DNA of 64,000 nt, from the NCBI GenBank assembly GCA_933207985.1, contig OW240916.1, forward strand, positions 130,488,538 through 130,552,537, written 5' to 3'. Positions 42,324 to 54,140 of the stretch are shown piece by piece. The translations under genes were made by a program, and so were the position numbers. This DNA is from Pelobates cultripes (taxonomy: Eukaryota > Chordata > Amphibia > Anura > Pelobatidae). Position 1 is the stretch's first letter, and every line of letters starts with the position of its first letter. The notes under the pieces were generated by a model, which was given only the letters and a program-made list of their open reading frames with translations, was not told the origin of the DNA and searched no databases.

Positions 42324-42880
42324 TGTCAGGATAACTAGTTGATCCAGCACGCAGAACTGTATAACACCTAGGACTAAAGGTAACGTCTTACCGGGACTTA
42401 AAATAGCCAGACTTAATGTACCAGAGATTAGTCAGAACACTTGCCGAGGTCGGGGACACAGAATGAGACAATGATGAGGGAAAGCCAAATTCAAGGATAC
42501 CAGAATACAGGGAAGTCAAAACGAAGCCAAAGTCAATAACCAGAAATAAACGCTCAGGACAACCACTAAGGGAAACCACGAAAGGGCAATGAGGAAAGGC
42601 AAGAAAGGAGTTTAAATAAGCCTCCTTTAAACCCGGTTGGCCGTACTCGGCCTATGACCCCAGTGTGCGCCCTATGCTTGACGTCACACGCATGTTGACA
42701 TAGTAAGTACCGTGGGCGGACGTCAGAATACAAATTGGTATGGATCTGCAGCGGACAGTGTCTTTCAGCATGCCACAGGAGCCAAATACACCGACCCAGG
42801 GCCGCTGGCCAGCATCTCCACCAATCCCAGGAAGGTAGTTATCCTCACGGACACTACAAGGTGAGGATAAACATGTGACA
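42324..42880. mobile_element. Solo LTR in the inverted array
   Basis: The 557-bp insert begins TGTCAGGATAAC and ends ACATGTGACA. It is flanked by TACAA (42319-42323) and TACAT (42881-42885), a 5-bp duplication with one change. The surrounding array units show the uninterrupted site. Confidence 0.82.
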
Positions 42881-43314
42881 TACATATTGGGTACTGTTGT
42901 ACTCATGAGACTTTGTTGAATACAAATATGAGTGTTTTAGAGCACTAAAACTTGTAATAATGATGCTATCATCAGTAAAAGCGCCATTTGCGTGGGATAA
43001 ACGCAAAAAAACACAAATATAAACTTTGGCCAGGGTTTGTGACTAAGTAGCTACTACAAAAGACCGGACATACCCAATTTTGAATACCTTTGGTTGTCTA
43101 CTTTTGCAAATGGTATGCCATGATGGGGGTATTTCTCATTCCTGGGCTGCCATACAGTCTCAAAGGCACCATAACCAATGTGGCAAATTTAAATGTGTAA
43201 AAAATTAAATGGGCAAGCCCTATATTTGACCCTGTAACTTTCCAAAACCCCATAAAACCGCTACATGCTGTGCACTGTTTTACTCATGAGACATCACTGA
43301 ACACAAATATGAGT

Positions 43315-43740
43315 TGTGACGAAAGTAGCCTCATCACTGGTTTTTGGAGGGGCCTGTTTGCCAGCCTCCTACCCTGTGATTATGGCCCTGTGACGAACTG
43401 AACCTGGTCACGGGTTTTTGGAGGGGCCTGCTGGCCAGCATCTTGCCTCAGGACTATGGGCCCTGCAATATACCTTGTCCAATGCACGTTAAAAGGCTCT
43501 GTTCATGTGACGTATGTACTTTTGTACTCCAGACAGAGAGACTGGTCTACCCACTGGAAGCTGGATCCTGATTTTGAGTCCAGGGTGGGTGGAGGACGGC
43601 GAGACCCCAACCAAGCTGCAGCGGTTTGTGGGGTTTACGGTAGTTATGGTGTTCCAGTGCAGTGCTTATGGTAACTCGCAAGTATTAGGAAGCAATGATT
43701 GACGGAGGTTCCCGGTCGGTGTGCTAAGAGGTCCATCACA
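43315..43740 (+). mobile_element. Solo LTR in the inverted array, same family as 47440-48431
   Basis: The 426-bp insert starts TGTGACGAAAG and ends CCATCACA, with a perfect 5-bp duplication TGAGT (43310-43314 and 43741-43745). A ~74-bp internal segment is duplicated (tttttggaggggcctg twice). Its start and its end (ggaggttcccggt) resemble the larger solo LTR at 47440. Confidence 0.85.
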
Positions 43741-43979
43741 TGAGTGTTTTAGAGCAGAAAAATATATAATAAAGATGATATTTTCAATGAAAGTGCTGTT
43801 TTTGTGTAAAAAAATGCAAAAAAACAAAAATGAACGCTAACTTTGACCAGGGTTTGTGGTAAGTGGCTACTAAAAAAGACTAGATATACCCCATTTTGAA
43901 TACCCTGGGTTGTCTACTTTTGTAAATGTTATGCCATGATGGGGTTAATTTTCATTTCTGGGCTGCCATATGGTCTTAA

Positions 43980-44618
43980 AGGAACACTATAGGATCAAGA
44001 ACACAAACATGTATTCCTGACCCTACAGTGTTAACACCACCATCTAGCCCCCCTGGGCCCCTCATGTCTCCATAAATATAGTAAAAATCTTACTGTATTC
44101 AAGAAGAAGCTGTAAATCTGCATGCTGTTTGCCTAAAAAAAACAAAAACAGTCTGCTGACATTATCAGAAGTGGTAGCCTGATCCAATCACAGTGCTTCC
44201 CCATAGGATTGGCTGAGACTAACAAAGAGGCAGATCAGGGGCAGAGCCAGCATGATTCAAACACAGCCCTGGCCAATCAGCATCTCCTCATAGAGATGAA
44301 TTGAATAAATGAATATCTATGAGGAAAGTTCAGTGTCTGCATGCAGAGGGAGGAGACACAGTGCTGCCCTATGCTCTTGTGACAGCAGATCTGAGTGGAT
44401 TGATGAGTTTTATGCCTCAATCAACTCGGAAGTCCCTCTGGTGGCATTCTGGGTGACTGCAACTGGAGGTGTTCCTAGCTTTCAATGTAAACACCGTATT
44501 TTCTCAGAATACAGCTAGTCACAGGGGTCACAATGCTGCTGGGATTTTAGATCCGCCTCCCTCCACCTCTGTTGGGTTTGTGAAGTGGAGAGATGGCTAG
44601 TTGTTACTTTGTGTCCCT
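43980..44618. mobile_element. Miniature element with TTAA target and ACTATAG terminus
   Basis: It begins AGGAACACTATAGG after TTAA (43976-43979). It ends near gtgtccct at 44617 with a decayed right terminus. The terminus belongs to the same family as the elements at 45123, 54141, 60443 and 63922. It has no coding sequence; the 69-residue frame inside it is not recognisable. Confidence 0.6.
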
Positions 44619-45118
44619 AAAGAGAATACATTTTGTGAAGAGATTCCAAATCCCTTTTACCCTGTGCTTTAAAAAAAAAAAAAAATAACCATTTCCCTGC
44701 TGATTGATCACTGCCAGCTGTGATGAAAATACAGCTCACAGTACTTTACTGTGATCTAGTTTTGTTTTGGTTTTACCCTCAGGGGTTACATTAGATTTTT
44801 TTAGTAACCCTAAAGGGTTAAAGTTTAATATTTTATTTTATCAATTTGTGATTTAGTTAGTTGGGGTGGGTGGAATTTAGTGGCAATTCGGGTGCTTAGT
44901 CATGTGCTAGTTAGGGGTGAAAAGTAAAAAATAAATAAAAAGTTTAGTTAAACATTTTTCTAGGAGTTCATAAATGATCTGGTAGTATATATACCTTTTT
45001 GTGAGTTATGTATATTTAACCTGATTTGTTTCCCTTATATTGAAGCACATTAATGGCCATAAACTGTTAAATCCCTTATATTGAAGCACACTAATGTCCA
45101 TAAACTGTTCAATTTAAT
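44619..45118. other. Unassigned sequence
   Basis: No gene is visible. Short phrases such as ctgtgatctag and cagctgtgatg echo the piggyBac 5' region near 7400-7700, so this may be further piggyBac-derived sequence, too decayed to delimit. Confidence 0.4.
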
Positions 45119-45122
45119 TTAA

Positions 45123-45577
45123 AGGGACACTATAGTCATTCAGACCACTTCAGCTCAATGAAGTGGTCTGAGTGCAATGTCCCTTAGGTTTCAATCCTTC
45201 ACATGTAAACATAGCAGTTTCAGAGAAACTGCTATGTTTACATAGCAGGGTTAATCCAACCTCTAGTGGCTGTCTTCCTAACAGCCGCTAGAGTTGCATC
45301 TGTGACGCTGGATGCAAAATTCACATTCCAGTGTGCAGAACTGAGAATTGAGAAATGCTTTCCTATGGACTGTTAGAATGCGCGCGCGGCAGTTCGCATT
45401 CAGCTCCATTCGGGAGCTGACGCCGGCGGGGGAGGAGAGGTCACCGGTGCTGGATTAAAGTAAGTTTCTGAATGGGGTCTTAAGCGCCAAGGGAAGGGTA
45501 CCCTGAAGGTGGGGACACCCTTAGGGCACTATAGTGTCGGGAAAACGGGCTAGTTTTCCTGACACTATAGTGATCCT
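45123..45577. mobile_element. Miniature element with TTAA duplication, 455 bp
   Basis: TTAA flanks it at 45119-45122 and 45578-45581. The termini AGGGACACTATAGT and AGGATCACTATAGT are inverted repeats. Three internal hairpins are visible: CAGACCACTTC..GAAGTGGTCTG, a 17-bp stem around tagcagtttc, and the right-terminal ACACTATAGTGTCGG-type hairpin. The TTAA target suggests mobilisation by a piggyBac transposase. Confidence 0.85.
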
Positions 45578-45963
45578 TTAACTATCCATAACATAATTAG
45601 TGATGTCGCGAACACGAAATTTTCGGTTCGCGAACGGCGAACGCAAACTTCCGCAAATGTTCGCGAACCGGGTGAACCGCCATAGACTTCAATGGGCAGG
45701 CGAATTTTAAAACACACAGGGACTCTTTCTGGCCACAATAGTGATGGAAAAGTTGTTTCAAGGGGACTAACACCTGGACTGTGGCATGCCGGAGGGGGAT
45801 CCATGGCAAAACTCCCATGGAAAATTACACAGTTGATGCAGATTCTGGTCTTAATCCATAAAGGGCATAAATCACCTAACATTCCTAAATCACAATGGAT
45901 GTGGATTGACACCTGACATAGGACATATTGACACCTTCACATATGGATTGACACCTGTCCTCA

Positions 45964-46093
45964 GATCTGAGCGCTATTCGGTAGTTTTGTGCGCTCAGAT
46001 CCCAGCTATCTGGGGATATGTGAAATGTCTGTGTGTTATGTGTAAAAGGTGACTTTATGTATTTTAAAGTGTTTTATGTCTTTTTGCAACCAT
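45964..46093 (+). repeat. 130-bp exact copy of part of the solo LTR at 47440-48431
   Basis: All 130 bases equal 47611-47740, and identity ends sharply on both sides. The copy has no target duplication and sits at the start of the 91-bp tandem array, replacing a few bases of the first unit. It starts with a hairpin (GATCTGAGCGC and GCGCTCAGATC). This looks like a templated insertion during break repair. Confidence 0.9.
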
Positions 46094-46860
46094 ACACACT
46101 GACACAGAGCAGAATAGGGACTGTTCCCCCTACATAGGGTCACTTGGCAGATATGGATTGACACCTATCCTAAGGATCCCTGATAAACACTGACACAGAG
46201 CAGAATAGGGACTGTTCCCCCTACATAGGGTCACTTAGCAGGTATGGATTGACACCTATCCTAAGGATCCCTGATACACACTGACACAGAGCTGAATAGG
46301 GACTGTTCCCCTACATAGGGTCACTTGGCAGATATGGATTGACACCTATCCTCAGGATCCCTGATACACAATGACACAGAGCAGAATAGAGACTGTTCCT
46401 CCTACATAGGGTCACTTGGCAGATATGGATTGACACCTGTCCTCAGAGATCATGATACACACTGACACAGAGCAGAATAGAGACTGCTTCCCCTACATAG
46501 GGTCATCTGGCAGATATGGATTGACACCTGTCCTCAGAGACCATGATACACACTGACACAGAGCAGAATAGAGACTGTTCCCCCTACATAGGGTCACTTG
46601 GCAGATATGGATTGACACCTGTCCTAAGCATCCCTGATACACACTGACACAGAGCAGAATAGGGACTGTTCCCCTACATAGGGTCACTTGGCAGATATGG
46701 ATTGGCATCTGTCCTCAGAGCCCCTGATACACACTGACACAGAGCAGAATAGAGACTGTTCCTCCTACATAGGGTCACTTCCATAAGATGGATTGACACC
46801 TATCCTAAGGATCCCCATACACACCTCGACACAGAGCAGAATAGGGAATATTCACTAAAT
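46094..46860. repeat. 91-bp tandem array, about nine units
   Basis: The phrase gacacagag recurs at 46101, 46192, 46283, 46373, 46463, 46554, 46645, 46735 and 46828, a spacing of 90-93 bp. Each unit also holds ctacatagggtcact and tatggattgacacct. The units are contiguous, with no unique spacers. The array belongs to the subterminal part of the hAT element. Confidence 0.93.
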
Positions 46861-47104
46861 GCCAAACATTGGTGCCATACAGGGAATATTCAGTGTAATA
46901 AGGATACAAGGGGACCTACTGTCCTCCCTCCGGCCTCCCACCCCTGCACGGTGGGTGGGGGCCATAAATCTCAAAGGGGGGGGACCTACTGTCCTCCCGC
47001 CCGCCCCCACCCATGAGCAATGGGTGGGGGCCATAAAAATAATGAGGGAGGGGACCAACTGTATGATGTTGTATCGATCAGGTAGTGTAAGGGTTAGGCC
47101 CGCT

Positions 47105-47439
47105 TCACAGTGACAGACCAAACTCCCTGTTAAATGCACCGCAAACAACCGCAAACAGTCCATTTGCACAACCGCAAACTCCCCACTTGCACAAGGTTGG
47201 ATACCAAGCTAGCCATGTCCCATTCCTTGTCCTCACTGATGTCATTGAAGGTCTCTTCCTCCACCCAGCCACATACAACACCAAGAGTCCCCGAAAGGTG
47301 ACAACAAGCCCCCTGGGACACCTGCTGTGTTTGGTCTTCCACCTCCTCAAAGCCACCTTCCTCCTCTGACTCCTCTTCTTCAGACTCCTCTGTCTGCGTT
47401 GCCTCTCTCTGCAATATTATAAGGTGTGTTAAGTAGTAT
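47105..47439 (-). pseudogene. Fragment of ZBED-type hAT transposase
   Basis: On the - strand the frame reads HLSGTLGVVCGWVEEETF and SNLVQVGSL. This parallels VSGTRGVVRGWGEEHTF and SNLVQMGSF in the main transposase at 49778-52374, but with clear divergence. It is therefore a second, short copy of the same coding region, not a continuation. It is broken at the solo LTR starting at 47440. It suggests that the left half of the hAT element derives from a related but distinct copy. Confidence 0.6.
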
Positions 47440-48431
47440 TGTGGCGAAACTGACCTCGCCACGTGTCCTTGGAGGGGGCTGCTTGCCCGCCTCTTGCCTT
47501 TGGACTATGGACCAGACTTTATGTGAATGTGTTAACCCAGATAGCTATGCCATGGAGCCCATTCGTGTAGTTAAAGACTTCGCTCCATGGCAATTGAACT
47601 GTGTGAATAGGATCTGAGCGCTATTCGGTAGTTTTGTGCGCTCAGATCCCAGCTATCTGGGGATATGTGAAATGTCTGTGTGTTATGTGTAAAAGGTGAC
47701 TTTATGTATTTTAAAGTGTTTTATGTCTTTTTGCAACCATGTGCTCAATGGAGTCTGCCTCTATCCCTGGATAATTGGATTACTTTCCCCATTGTCTCCA
47801 GGATAGAGGGCTCTGTAAAACCTGTTTGAGCCAGATATCCATGTGCCAGCCAGGGCCCAAAATATACTTTTACTAACTTTTGAACCCCTGGTCTGATTCA
47901 TGCCATTTTTTAATATGTTGTTCCCCTGAATGGATTGATTGTGAATATGTAATTTTATGTGAATGTGATGTATGGTTTTAAAGTTATGAAAGTTGGGTAG
48001 AAAGTATGTTTTAACTGTATGTGTAATTGAGTTTCCTCTCAGGATAAGGGGAGGGAATATGTGGGATGTAACTGATATGTGATTGGTTGTTTTATACCTA
48101 CCTGTGGGCGGTCCTGTATGTGAAAGGCTGTAATAAAAACCAGGCTGGGTGTGCCAGCACAAGAGTTCCTGTTTTAACACTCAAAGTGAAGTGTCGTCTC
48201 ATTATTGGGGGAAGGATTCATTGTATGCTGTTCCAGTTTGACTGCTAGGAGAGTAAACCTATTCGTATGGTTCCTATTCAACTGTCTACAGCATTCATAT
48301 GCTTGGGAGAATTTATTTGTTTCTCCGGTTCAGTGAGTGTGGTGTCTGCCAGAGTGCTTGGAGTCCTCAGGAAGCGCTAGGAGCATCCTTCAACGGAGGT
48401 ACCCAGTTGGGGTGCCAGGCGATCCGTTACT
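47440..48431 (+). mobile_element. Solo LTR, 992 bp
   Basis: It begins TGTGGCGAAACTG and ends GATCCGTTACT, where the usual CA end has probably mutated. The 5-bp duplication AGTAT lies at 47435-47439 and 48432-48436. An AATAAA lies near 48132 followed by a U5-like stretch, giving + orientation. It is the donor-type sequence for the 130-bp copy at 45964. The smaller LTR at 43315-43740 belongs to the same family. Confidence 0.82.
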
Positions 48432-48611
48432 AGTATTATTCTGATCAGTTTAATCCCTGTTATGTGCCTTTTTTTTGGTTTGGTTTTTGAAACCACAGTG
48501 CAGCACCAGAGGCCCGAAAAATTAGGCATGTACACATGCCTGAAAAATTAGGTATTGTTGCAGCGGCCAGAAGAATTGATGTTTGTTTCCCAGGCAGAAA
48601 GTGCCCTAAAA

Positions 48612-49648
48612 CAGTGTTCCCCAACCCCCGGGCCGCGGACCGGTACGTGGATCAAACGGTACCGGGCCGCCCGAGGAACTTTAATTTCACTGTGGCGGCC
48701 GAGGCGCAGAGCATTGCGCCCTCCCGAGCCCGCCCATTGTGTGACAATAGCGAATGAAAATTCCCTATTGTTACACTGATCCTCCTCCTTGGTCCTCCCG
48801 CTTCCTGATTGGCCGTAAGGCAAACCCCACGCCATTGGCCGAACTCAATCTGGGCCTTCAGGGGAAAATGACAACTGTTTTCAAATTGTCAGACAAAGTA
48901 GCTGCATTTAAAGCCAAACTGGAGTTGTGGGGACGGCGCGTGAACAGAGGCATTTTGGACATGTTTCAGACATTAGCGGGGATTTTAGGCAAGACTGAGC
49001 TTGAACATTCATTCTGCCAGTTGGTGCACGATCACCTGTCTTTGCTTTTAAAAGAGTTTTAGCGCTACTTCCCAACCACAAAAGACCCACGAATTGGTAA
49101 GGAATGGATCCGCGACCCATTTGCCAACAAATCAGGCGAATCTAGCATGTCTATGCAAGAAGAACAACTGCTGGAGATTGAAATGACGGTGGCCTTAAAA
49201 CTATGTTCGAGACAACAACTCTGCCGGTGTTCTGGATTAAAGTCATGGCGGAATACCCTGAGATTGCCACCACAGCACTTAAATCCCTATTGCCATTTCC
49301 GACAACCTATCTGTGTGAAGCGGGGTTTTCTGCAGTGACAGCAACCAAAACAAAACAGCGGAATAAACTGGACATAAGCAACACACTTCGGGTGTCATTG
49401 TCTCCTATTACCCCCAGATGGAACCGTCTCGTTGCGAAGAAACAAGCTCAGGGTTCTCATTGATTTGGCATTCTAGTGAGTTAAATAAAATAAATCACTT
49501 TATATTCATTTTTTGGTGTAGCTGTATTTTATTTTGAAGGCATGATTAAATACAATTAAATAAAAATTATTAAATCAAAACAAGCGGGCCACGGAAAAAT
49601 GATCAAACGTTTACCGGTCCGCGGCGATAAAAAGGTTGGGGAGCACTG
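48612..49648 (+). mobile_element. Small hAT element, internally deleted, 1037 bp
   Basis: The inverted termini are CAGTGTTCCCCAACCCCC and CAGTGCTCCCCAACC (- strand). Both lead into GCCGCGGACCGGTA-type sequence. The 8-bp duplication is CCCTAAAA (48604-48611) and CCCTAAAT (49649-49656). It sits inside the larger hAT element. It keeps only the C-terminal part of a transposase. Confidence 0.9.
48865..49463 (+). pseudogene. hAT transposase C-terminal remnant
   Basis: The first block reads FKLSDKVAAFKAKLELWGRR and resembles the region preceding the dimerisation domain in ZBED5/FAM200-type proteins. A TAG at 49060 interrupts it. After a frame change near 49200 the dimerisation domain is clear: PVFWIKVMAEYPEIA, YLCEAGFSAVTATKTKQRN. 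The BED finger and the catalytic aspartates are missing. The protein could not transpose the element, which is therefore non-autonomous. Confidence 0.85.
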
Positions 49649-49777
49649 CCCTAAATCATTGCGGCTTGAACCCTAGTTGGTGGCGGATAAGTCACGCAAG
49701 TCAACCGGCATTCAGAGCTAAAATACAGCAGTGTGTGGACCATTTTTAGCCCAAGGCAGCTCATCTCATCAGGCCTT

Positions 49778-52374
49778 TTTTAGTCGAATGTATCGCCCAC
49801 TGTCAGTCCCGTCAGGATCCATCCCTCATTCATCTTAATAAAGGTGAGGTAATCTAGACTTTTTTTACCTAGGTGACTTCTCTTCTCAGTGACAATACCT
49901 CCTGCTGCACTGAAGGTCCTTTCTGACAGGACACTTGAAGCGGGGCAGGCCAGAAGTTCTATCGCAAATTGGGATAGCTCAGGCAACAGGTCAAGCCTGC
50001 ACACCCAGTAGTGAAGGGGTTCATCGCTCCTCAGAGTGTCGATATCTGCAGTTAAGGCGAGGTAGTCTGCTACCTGTCGGTCGATTCGTTCTCTGAGGGT
50101 GGATCCTGAAGGGCTGTGGCGATGCGTTGGACTTAAAAAGCTCTGCATGTCCTCCATCAACAACACGTCTGTAAAGTGTCCTGTCCTTGCCGGTGTGGTC
50201 GTGAGAGGAGGAGGATTACTTTCACCTCTTCCCCTGTTAGATTCCTGTTGTGCTGTGACATCACCCTTATACGCTGTGTAAAGCATACCTTTTAATTTAT
50301 TTTGCAAATGCTGCATCCTTTCCGACTTGTTGTAATTTGGTAACATTTCAGCCACTTTCTGCTTATACCGCGGGTCTAGTAGCGTGGACACCCAGTACAG
50401 GTCGTTCTCCTTCAGCCTTTTTAGACGAGGGTCCCTCAACAGGCACGACAGCATGAAAGACCCCATTTGCACAAGGTTGGATGCCGATCTACTCATTTCC
50501 CGTTCCTCCTCCTCAGTGATCTCAATGAAGGTATGTTCTTCCCCCCAGCCACGTACAACACCACGGGTACCAGATACGTGCCATGCACGGCACATGTGTC
50601 AACTTGCCCAACTTCAATGCCGCCAACAAATTTGTTCCGTTGTCACAAACCACTTTGCTGATCTCCAGTTGCTGTGCAGTCAGCCACTTTTCCACCTGTG
50701 CGTTCAGGGCGGACAGGAGTGCTTGTCCGGTGTGACTCTCTGCTTTCAAGCAAGTCAAACCCAAGACGGCATGACACTGCCATATCCGGGATGTGGAATA
50801 GTACCTGGGGAGCTGGGGGGATGCCGTTGATGTGGAGCAAGATGCAGCAGCAGAAGAGGACTCAGCCGAGGAGGTTATGGAAGAGGATGGAGTAGGAGGA
50901 GTAGAGGAGGTGGCAGCAGGCCTGCCTGCAAGTCGTGGCGGTGTCACCAACTCCTCTGCAGAGCCACGCATTCCATGCTTGGCAGCCGTCAGCAGGTTTA
51001 CCCAATGCACAGTGTAGGTGATATACCTGCCCTGACCATGCTTTGCAGACCAGGTATCAGTGGTCAGATGGACCCTTGCCCCAACACTGTGTGCCAGACA
51101 TGCCATTACTTCCTTTTGCACAATCGAGTACAGGTTGGGCATTGCCTTTTGTGAAAATAAATTTCATCCTGGTACCTTCCACTGCGGTGTTCCAATAGCT
51201 ACAAATTTTTTGAACGCCTCAGACTCCACCAGCTTCTATGGTAAAAGCTGGCGGGCTAATAGTACAGACAAGCCAGCTGTCAGACGCCGGGCAAGGGGGT
51301 GACTTTCTGACATTGGCTTCTTACTCTCAAACATATCCTTGACAGACACCTGACTGTGGGCAGATGAGCAGGAACTGCTCAAGGCGAGAGACAGAGTGGC
51401 GGATGGTTGAGAGGGGGCAAGGAGGATAGCAGTGGTTGACGTGGCTGAAGATGCTGGACCAGGAGGAGGATGGTGGCTTTGAGTTTGTGTGCTGCTTGTA
51501 TTCATGTGTTGATCCCATAGGCGTTTGTGATGTGCGATCATGTGCCTACGCAAAGCAGTTGTACCTAGGTGGGTGTTGGACTTCCCACGACTCAGTTTCT
51601 TTTGGCACAGGTTGCAAATGGCATCGCTGTTGTCAGAGGCAGACACACAAAAAAAATGCCACACTGCTGAGCTCTGCAATGACGGCATTCTGGTGGTGGA
51701 CACAGCATGTGTTGATTGGCGTGCTGTCGGGCTGACCCCGGGTGCCGATGCATGCTGTCTGACTGTGCCACGAGCTCCTTGCGACGACCTCCCCCTGCTT
51801 CCAACTCGTCTCCTCCTCCTCTCTGTCTCCCCATCTGAACTTTTGCCCTGTTCTTCTTCTTGCCGAGCGGGCACCCACGTGACATCCATGGATGCATCGT
51901 CATCATCAACAGCTTCACTTTTATCTGACAACTCAGCAAAGGAAGCAGCAGCGGGTACAACATCATCATCATCACACCGTACATGTGTAATGCTGCCTGA
52001 GACATATCCCTGTTATCTACATCCTCTGTCAATAATGGTTGCGCATCACTCATTTCTTCAAACGGATGTGTAAATAACTCCTCTGACATACCAAGTGAAG
52101 CGGCTGTGGTGCTAGTGTTGGTGGTGGCGGCAGGCGGGTGAGTGGTATCTTGAGAGGTGCCCGAAGCTAAGCTGGAGGAGGATGTTGCACCAAGGTTCCA
52201 AGCGGAAGCTGTAGAAGATTGGGTGTCCTGTGTTAGCCAGTCAACTATGTCCTCAGAACTTTTCAAGTTCAGGGTACCTGGCCTCTGAAAACTGGGCATT
52301 ATTCTAGGGCAAAAGGGAATCACAGCACCAGGACCACGACGGCCCCTGCGGGGTGACCTGCCTCTGTCTGTCAT
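49778..52374 (-). pseudogene. ZBED-like hAT transposase, frameshifted
   Basis: On the - strand a serine/threonine-rich N terminus starts at 52374 (MTDRGRSPRRGRRG). A frame change near 51600-51930 leads to a BED zinc finger at about 51450-51640 (VWHFFCV, CNLCQKK, ALRRHMIAHH). A catalytic-domain block near 51060-51110 has HLTTDTWSAKHG, carrying the first acidic residue, and VVCDNGTNLL near 50640 carries another. After a further frame change near 50550 come LYWVSTLLDPRYK and the dimerisation domain LACPASSVLSERTFSAAGG, ending at 49778. The helical insertion region is much shortened. Confidence 0.88.
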
Positions 52375-52980
52375 TTTTTTTTTTGATTAGTGGTACTATG
52401 TGTGCAAGCTACTGTGACACCAGATATGAGTGGCACTGTGAACTGGCAGAGGTTGGCAGAGTACACGCTGTAGGGCTGACACACCCGCTTGAAGATAACT
52501 AACTGCTATTCAATCTATTATAGTGAAAAAAAAATTTTTTTTTAAATGCAAGCTATTGTGACACCAGTGAGTGAGTGGTGGCACTGGGCAAGTGGGCACA
52601 GTATCCACTGTGAGCTTGACACACAGGCTGGCAGGCAGGCAACTGCAATTACATTACAGAAAAAAAAAAAGCAGACTGATGTTCTAGCCCTAAAAAGGGC
52701 TTTTTGGGGTGCTGTCCTTACAGCAGATATCAGATGAGTCCTTCAGGACTGTAGTGGACACTGTATACACTAACCTAGCTATCCATTTCCCTATCAAATC
52801 AACAGCAGCTACACTTTCCCTCCTCTCACTAAGCATGCAGCTTGAGAATGAATCTAAAATGGATGCTGTCCAGTAGGTGGGAGGGTCTGCTAGGGAGGGT
52901 GTGCTGCTAATTGGCTGGAATGTGTCTGCTGACTGTGAGGTACAGGGTCAAAGTTTACTCAATGATGACGAATAGGGGGC
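52375..52980. other. Right subterminal region of the large hAT element
   Basis: There is no coding sequence. A phrase (gcaagcta.tgtgacaccag..atgagtggcactg) occurs twice, at about 52407-52440 and 52548-52582. A cagcagatatcagatgag stretch follows. These are probably subterminal repeats of the element. Confidence 0.5.
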
Positions 52981-53084
52981 AGATCGAACCGCGCATATGT
53001 TCGCCCGCCGTGGCGAACGCGAACACGCTATGTTCGCTGGGAACTATTCGCCAGCGAACCGTTCGGTACATCACTAAATATAAT

Positions 53085-54136
53085 ATGTTGGAACATATGG
53101 GTTTTGTTACCTTTTTTTTTTTTGGATATGTTTTATTATTTAATTTTTCAGTTTTTTACTAATGGCCATTTTTAGTCTCTTTAATGGTTTAATATTATGG
53201 CAATTGTTTCAAAACCTATATAGATAACCATCAATTAAGATGCTCCAATTTACACTTATGCCTATTTATTTTCCTTTTAAACACTTTTACACTCAGATTC
53301 TGCCATTTTCGAACGGTTGTTTAACTAAAATGCTGAGTTTACATATGGACTTCAACTGGCTTTAATAGCCTCCTATAATTTTTCTCTACTTTGAGGTGTT
53401 AACCTGCACTAATCGGTTAATGGCATTACTGATTGTGGGGGCATGAATATACAGCCTCTCCCCATCCCCTCTGACATGTCGGCACTTGATTGGCCATGGT
53501 ACATCATCGGAAGGGCGGAGTTACTACACATAAAAAGACGTGAACTCAGTTAATTTCTGCTCTCGACAAAGGCGCATGATAGCGCCGAAATGCACGTTGA
53601 GGAGGACGCCATTATAGGCGATTTTTATTTTATTAGGATTTCCTAGGGGCTCTGCCATCATGCATTTTGGCAGGATAGTAAGCTTAGCTTCTTTATTTTA
53701 GAGCTGCCCCGAAGGAGCTAGAGAGATTTGGGGTGTGTTAGGATCTGTGTAGGACTGATTCAGATTTTTACATGGTTGGGATTTACCTTTACCTCTAAGC
53801 ACTTGTACAACACTGGGTATGAGAGTAAGGTTTATGGATTAGGACCTTTAGAAAGGTAATGCAATAGGGAATCTATGGGGTATGTTTTAACACTGGTTTA
53901 GGTACCTTCAGATGCAGTATTTACCTAGGTTGGCTACATGGACAAATCCCAGATACCTCTCATATATATTTATTTTGATCCAGCCTTTCTGGATGACTGT
54001 TTTTTTTGTTTTGTTTTTTACCTTTTTCTTTGCAACTATAATCAGGCTTGTTTTGTAGTGGGGAAGGGGGTAGGTAATTGTTGCTATGAACTCATACCCG
54101 CCTGTTTTTCCCTTTAAATCCCATATTCACCCTCTT
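53085..54136. other. Unassigned repeat-like sequence with a conserved-looking hairpin
   Basis: There is no open frame of note. At 53562-53606 a GGCGC/GCGCC stem with a 6-base loop is followed by GAAA and enclosed by a weak outer stem (CTCGAC and GTTGAG). That layout occurs in several vertebrate repeat families. Long T runs lie at 53107-53124 and 53998-54018. Confidence 0.4.
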
Positions 54137-54140
54137 TTAA

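Larger units (their letters stand above)
41784..43975. repeat. AT-rich sequence, then inverted copies of the ~380-bp piggyBac tandem unit
   Basis: After about 130 bp of AT-rich sequence, units of the 1690-5600 array appear in reverse orientation. Anchors (ggtctcaaaggc and variants) occur at 42219, 43157 and about 43971. Subtracting the two solo LTRs and their duplications gives spacings of about 376 and 383 bp, matching the array period. A second piggyBac copy probably supplied this array, but neither of its TTAA ends is visible here. Confidence 0.8.
45598..53076 (-). mobile_element. hAT transposon, 7.5 kb with internal insertions
   Basis: The termini are inverted: TAGTGATGTCGCGAAC at the left and TAGTGATGTACCGAAC on the - strand at the right. 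Both lead into sequence rich in TTCGCGAACG-type motifs. An 8-bp duplication flanks it, AACATAAT (45590-45597) and AATATAAT (53077-53084), with one change. The ZBED-like transposase lies at 49778-52374 on -. Insertions inside it are a solo LTR (47440-48431) and a second hAT (48612-49648). Confidence 0.85.

Noticed and set aside
46094..46860. 91-bp repeat as a CRISPR array
   Set aside because: The repeats are contiguous without unique spacers, the unit is far too long, and the context is a vertebrate hAT transposon.
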